From Akkermansia sp. (GTDB lineage Bacteria; Verrucomicrobiota; Verrucomicrobiia; Verrucomicrobiales; Akkermansiaceae): 64,000 bases of DNA. The stretch lies in assembly GCA_017398355.1 (NCBI GenBank), contig JAFQGD010000032.1:1-64000 (forward strand), in the 5' to 3' direction. A program made the translations under genes and the position numbers. This document shows, piece after piece, positions 60,648 to 64,000 of the stretch; position 1 is the stretch's first letter, and the number at the start of each line of letters is the position of its first letter. The notes under the pieces were generated by a model that did not search any database, was not told where the DNA came from, and saw only the letters and a list, made by a program, of their open reading frames with translations.

Positions 60648-61535
60648 ATGATCCCCAATTCCCCCAAAGCTTGGTTTCTCGGCATCCGTCCCAATAGTTT
60701 TTGTGGCGCGGCGCTGCCTGTCGTTGTAGCCTCGGCCTTAGCTTGGGCAGATGCCTGTTTCCACTGGGTTGTGGCACTGCTCTGCCTGCTCTTTGCTCTT
60801 TTTGCCCAAACCGTCACCAACCTTATCAACGAATACTGCGACTTCCATAACGGCATGGACAAACCGGAAAATCTGAGTCCGGACCGCATGTACGCGCGCG
60901 GGTTCATCACCCCCCGAGCCATGAAAATCGGCATTGTTGTGTCCGCTCTTTGCGCCTGCGGCATAGGGATGGGGCTACTGTTCTACGGGGGATGGCCAAT
61001 GATTCTCATTGGCGGGGTTTGTCTGCTGGCAGCATACCTTTATACTGCCGGCCCTTTCCCCTTGGCCTACCACGGGCTGGGCGATATAGCTGTCGTTCTC
61101 TTTTTTGGCTTGGTACCTACCTGCACTACCTACTATATACAAAGTAGAGCGTGTCCGCCTGATATCGTCTGCGCTGCGGTTGCTTGTGGCCTTATTGTAG
61201 ACACAATGCTTATGCTCAACAACTTCCGAGACCGCAATGAGGACCGGGCCAACGGCAAGCGCAGCATCGTTGTTCTCTTGGGGGCAGCCGTGGGCAAGTG
61301 GGGCTATCTCTTCCTAGGCATAACAGCAGTTTCTCTCTGCGCCATGATGCTGCTGTGGGGCCGCACATGGAGTGGCCTGTTGCCACTACTTTATCTCATA
61401 CCCTTCCTGCATACGTGGCGGCGCATCGTGCGCATCGACAAAGGCCCCGAGCTGGATTTATGTTTTGCGTCCACTGCGCGCAACATTGTGCTCTTTGGCA
61501 TCCTGCTTACCACGGGTATCCTATTGGATGCTTAA
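60648..61535 (+). CDS. menA: 1,4-dihydroxy-2-naphthoate prenyltransferase
   Basis: An integral-membrane UbiA-family enzyme that joins a polyprenyl chain to DHNA to give demethylmenaquinone. 295 residues with about eight or nine helices. The first Asp-rich motif is NEYCDFHNGMD (61-71), then RGFITPRAM; the second is NNFRDRNEDRANGKRS. It supplies the quinone that complex I reduces, which explains its place after nuoN. No promoter fits between the nuo terminator and the start codon, so expression should depend on readthrough or on a promoter inside nuoN. Confidence 0.92.
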   Translation: MIPNSPKAWFLGIRPNSFCGAALPVVVASALAWADACFHWVVALLCLLFALFAQTVTNLINEYCDFHNGMDKPENLSPDRMYARGFITPRAMKIGIVVSALCACGIGMGLLFYGGWPMILIGGVCLLAAYLYTAGPFPLAYHGLGDIAVVLFFGLVPTCTTYYIQSRACPPDIVCAAVACGLIVDTMLMLNNFRDRNEDRANGKRSIVVLLGAAVGKWGYLFLGITAVSLCAMMLLWGRTWSGLLPLLYLIPFLHTWRRIVRIDKGPELDLCFASTARNIVLFGILLTTGILLDA

Positions 61536-61592
61536 GGCCACATCTCTTTTACACGCTAGGCGGGGAAGAAGGCTGAAAGCATCAGTACATCA

Positions 61593-62486
61593 TCATGCAT
61601 CTTTCTCTCCTTGCGTGCGGAGCCCCCACACGCAGGTGGGCCTGCGAATCGCAATGCAGCGGCGTTGTTCCTCCCCGGGCATGTACAAAGCATATTCCTG
61701 CGGAGCTGCGCAAAAAACATCTCGTATGCGGCGTTTTAAATTACACCAGCGGTATGCAAAAGAATGCGTTTTGAATACCAGAGGGGGCATTTCTGCATTC
61801 AGCTCAGCCCATTCTCTGCGGGAGGTATCCGTCCAAGCCAAGTTGTTTCCTGTCACCGTGAATGTACTCGTCAACAACTCCGGTTGCACGAGAAAACGAG
61901 GTGCAGCATTCACCAAATCACGGTAAAACACCACATCTGCTATCGCCTTCCATTTTGCATCAAAGCGTATGCCGTGGTGGCGGAATACATCTGCCCGGTG
62001 AAAACAGGAGCAGGTGATGATTTCGCACACGGTCTGACTACTCCACCGGTGTGGCATAATGGGACGGCGATGGCAGATATAGCGGCTCTCTGCGTCCACA
62101 ATAATGTATGTGCCCAGCACAACCTCAGCCTGTGGGTTCTTCTGCATAGCACGAGCTACCCCGCTCAAAGCTCCGGGTAGGTATTGCTCATCGCTATTGA
62201 GGTGGGCGGTCACATCTGCATCTACAGGCAACTTGGCCCACGCGCGATTGATGGCATCATACATCCCGGCATCGCGCCCGCTTTCATAGCTGAATGTGTA
62301 ACCGGGTACATTTGCATGAGCCACCTGCCACTGCTGCAACCATGCCGCTGTGCCATCCCCGGCATCTCCATCCTGCACATGGTGGTGCACCTCTATTCCC
62401 TGCCCTACTTGGTCTGCTACCGAGCGTACACAACGCATCAGCCAACCCAAAGCCTTATACGTGGGGGTGACGATGTAGAATTTCAT
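61593..62486 (-). CDS. Family 2 glycosyltransferase
   Basis: 297 residues starting MKFYIVTPTYKALGWLMRCVRSVADQ, the standard GT-A opening. DAGMYDAINRAW and the metal-binding HLNSDEQYLPGAL follow, with a later acceptor-side region (HRWSSQTVCEIITCSCFHRADVFRHHGIRFDA) typical of cell-surface polysaccharide transferases. No membrane helices. It follows the C-S lyase by 17 bases. Donor and acceptor unknown; no other glycan genes are nearby. It ends 57 bases from the convergent menA stop. Confidence 0.87.
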   Translation of the reverse strand: MKFYIVTPTYKALGWLMRCVRSVADQVGQGIEVHHHVQDGDAGDGTAAWLQQWQVAHANVPGYTFSYESGRDAGMYDAINRAWAKLPVDADVTAHLNSDEQYLPGALSGVARAMQKNPQAEVVLGTYIIVDAESRYICHRRPIMPHRWSSQTVCEIITCSCFHRADVFRHHGIRFDAKWKAIADVVFYRDLVNAAPRFLVQPELLTSTFTVTGNNLAWTDTSRREWAELNAEMPPLVFKTHSFAYRWCNLKRRIRDVFCAAPQEYALYMPGEEQRRCIAIRRPTCVWGLRTQGEKDA

Positions 62487-62503
62487 ACCTTTTTTTCTCT
62501 ATC

Positions 62504-63661
62504 TTATCCTCGCTCTGCCAGCAGAGCCTGTACAGCATCTCGCATAGCATCCAAGCCCTTGCGCAACATCTCCGGTGAGGTTGCAAAATTGAGTCGCACA
62601 CACTGGGGCGAGCCAAAGTTGGCACCATTATCCAGATACACATCTGCTTTTTCCAAGAAAAATTCATGCGGGGATTCCACCCCCAGTGCAGAGCAATCTA
62701 TCCACGCCAAATAGGTAGCCTCTTGGTGGCGCGTCTTGAGCATAGGCATGTGCTCTGCAATGTAATCATACACCGTTTGGCGATTGGCACGCAGAGAGCG
62801 AATAAGCTGCGCATGCCACTCCCAGCCCTCTCTATATGCTGCCAATGAGGCGGCATAGGCAAAGACATTGAGCGTGGGTAGGCTATGTCCTTGAGTCTTG
62901 ATAATGGCCGCGCGCAAATCAGCATTCGGCACAGCCATATAAGTGAAACATATACCTGCAATGTTAAACGTCTTGCTGGGGGCACTCAGCATCACCACGC
63001 GCTGCAGCAGAGGCTCCGGAAGCGTGAGTGCACACTGGTGCTGCACTCCTTCATCCAACACCAAATCACAGTGTATCTCATCCGAGCAGAGTATCAAATC
63101 ATGCCGTTCGCAAAAATCAGCCACCTTTTCCAGCTCTTCGCGCCGCCAGGCACGCCCCAAAGGATTGTGCGGATTGCACAGCAGAAACAAACGTGTATTG
63201 GGGCCTACTGCCGCTTCCATTGCCTCCCAATCAAACTGCCACACTCCTTCCCTATTCACATAGGGTACTGTCACCAAACGGCAGCGTGCATCCTCATGAC
63301 AATGCAACATGGGAGGATAAGCCGGTGAACAAACCAACACCTCATGCTCCGCTTCCCGGCACACCGTGCGTGCTACCAAGGTGAATGCCGGCACGCATCC
63401 GGGCAAGGCATGCAGCCACTCCGGCTTCACTGCGCTTACCCCATGCCTATCCCTCAAATACACGCATATTGCCTCTCGCAAATCATCTGTCATGTACGCA
63501 TAGCCATAAAACCGATGATTCAATCGCCGCTGCAATGCATCAACCACACAAGGCGGAGATTCAATATCCATATCCGCAATCCCAAAAGGTAGAGGACCTT
63601 GCAAATCCCACTTGATGTTTCCTGTTTCGCGGCGGCTATCAGTTGAAGCAAAACGTATCAT
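62504..63661 (-). CDS. PatB/MalY-family PLP-dependent C-S beta-lyase (cystathionine beta-lyase type)
   Basis: 385 residues of aminotransferase fold type I. The PLP lysine is Lys230 in SAPSKTFNIAG. FGIADMDIESPP and FYGYAYMTDDLREAI are typical of the PatB/MalY subgroup, as are LLCNPHNPLGR and ILCSDEIHCDLV. It probably splits cystathionine or cysteine conjugates to pyruvate, ammonia and a thiol. MalY of E. coli also modulates the maltose regulator, but no such link is visible here. Co-transcribed with the glycosyltransferase. Confidence 0.92.
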   Translation of the reverse strand: MIRFASTDSRRETGNIKWDLQGPLPFGIADMDIESPPCVVDALQRRLNHRFYGYAYMTDDLREAICVYLRDRHGVSAVKPEWLHALPGCVPAFTLVARTVCREAEHEVLVCSPAYPPMLHCHEDARCRLVTVPYVNREGVWQFDWEAMEAAVGPNTRLFLLCNPHNPLGRAWRREELEKVADFCERHDLILCSDEIHCDLVLDEGVQHQCALTLPEPLLQRVVMLSAPSKTFNIAGICFTYMAVPNADLRAAIIKTQGHSLPTLNVFAYAASLAAYREGWEWHAQLIRSLRANRQTVYDYIAEHMPMLKTRHQEATYLAWIDCSALGVESPHEFFLEKADVYLDNGANFGSPQCVRLNFATSPEMLRKGLDAMRDAVQALLAERG

Positions 63662-63701
63662 ATCTCATCAGAGGAAGCTGATTCCCTGCTCCTCCTCCGC
63701 C

Positions 63702-63729
63702 ATTTTACCATGCCCACCTCAGAGAGCAA
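63702..63729 (-). promoter_or_regulatory. Promoter of the C-S lyase-glycosyltransferase operon
   Basis: TTGCTC (63724-63729), 16 bases, TAAAAT (63702-63707) on the minus strand, about 40 bases before the ATG. The leader includes GGAGGAGGAG, but too far upstream to act as a ribosome binding site. Confidence 0.5.
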
Positions 63730-63838
63730 GCTCCGATTACCCTTTTGCTGTATTTTCATCATAGCTGTCCAAAAAGCGTTCTAAAGAAAGAGGGGGGCAT
63801 GAGGGGAAAAATATCAACGATATAAAAGAAAACAAAAA

Positions 63839-63904
63839 TGGAGATTGAGTTCTGGGGTGCCAGCTATTAAACTGGCGGTGCTAAAAAAAATGAACCAATC
63901 TCCA
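63839..63904. repeat. Nested palindrome at the right edge
   Basis: TGGAGATTG (63839-63847) pairs with CAATCTCCA (63896-63904). Inside it, GCCAG (63859-63863) pairs with CTGGC (63872-63876). A run of eight A lies at 63883-63890. It starts ten bases past the stop of the minus-strand gene that leaves the window. It may be that gene's terminator or the end of a mobile element. Confidence 0.5.
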
Positions 63905-63913
63905 AGCAGTAAC

Positions 63914-64000
63914 CTACCATTGTGTGCGCAGCTTGTCAATGATTTGATAAGCCATGCTGCATTTTCTTCCATCGTCAAGACATATAACTCCGACAGGAAC
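63914..64000 (-). CDS. C-terminal end of an unidentified protein (runs off the right edge)
   Basis: The minus strand is open from the edge to a TAG at 63914-63916, giving 28 residues that end CSMAYQIIDKLRTQW. This is too short to assign. A second frame is also open here (AAWLIKSLTSCAHNGRLLLGD and onward), so the coding frame itself is not certain. The palindrome just downstream favours a real 3' end at 63914. Confidence 0.35.
   Translation of the reverse strand, partial: VPVGVICLDDGRKCSMAYQIIDKLRTQW

Overview
The window reads as chromosomal core sequence of a Verrucomicrobiota bacterium, most likely an Akkermansia relative. This is inferred from gene content, not from a marker-gene search. 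The clues are a very large Verru_Chthon-type pseudopilin, a GH109-type Gfo/Idh enzyme, a menaquinone-linked complex I cluster, a topoisomerase IV-type A subunit, no CCA encoded in the tRNA genes, and an almost complete lack of Shine-Dalgarno sequences. No phage, plasmid or CRISPR array was seen.

Layout. 1-134 (-): apparent 5' end of a class C group II intron, directly behind the terminator of the next operon. 193-6786 (-): marR, adaptor, RND pump and outer-membrane factor, with an 18-bp palindromic operator in the promoter. 6915-7172 (-): small AP2-like protein. 7307-10131 (-): amidase lipoprotein and recG, overlapping as TGATG. 10278-11963 (-): RpiB-GlyA fusion. 12262-15875 (-): oligopeptide ABC importer (binding protein and two permeases, no ATPases), with a possible attenuator upstream. 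16395-18254 (-): GH109-like oxidoreductase with a Pro/Ala repeat tail. 18491-21389 (-): MFS protein, Sel1 lipoprotein, trxB. 21642-25463 (-): 1273-residue pseudopilin. 25606-25677 (-): tRNA-Val. 25867-30341 (-): HIT protein, GH31 glucosidase, orphan PAS histidine kinase and lipocalin. 30419-36909: small membrane protein (+), an esterase-like protein with Asp at the nucleophile position (-), then on + a secreted unknown and a tightly overlapping lipoprotein/M23/TPR operon. 36943-38994 (-): hemB and an EEP-family protein. 39204-40553 (+): RsmA-NUDIX fusion. 40572-45216 (-): MmeI-like type IIL restriction-modification enzyme and recQ; tRNA-Ser at 45268-45354. 45507-47633 (+): parC-like gene. 47822-60576 (+): nuoD to nuoN without nuoABC. 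60648-61535 (+): menA, just past the nuo terminator. 61593-63661 (-): family 2 glycosyltransferase and PatB/MalY C-S lyase. 63914-64000 (-): end of a gene that leaves the window.

How parts work together. Complex I (nuoD-N) passes electrons to menaquinone, whose prenylation step is menA next door; hemB starts haem synthesis for the cytochromes downstream. The MarR/RND set is a self-regulated efflux unit. The HIT/GH31/kinase/lipocalin genes form one transcription unit with abutting divergent promoters at its head.

The strongest system-level signal is translational. Many genes have a sigma70-like promoter (TTGNNN, 17-18 bp, TANNNT) whose -10 box ends only 6-10 bases before the ATG, which predicts leaderless mRNAs. 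The internal nuo genes also lack any purine-rich ribosome binding site.
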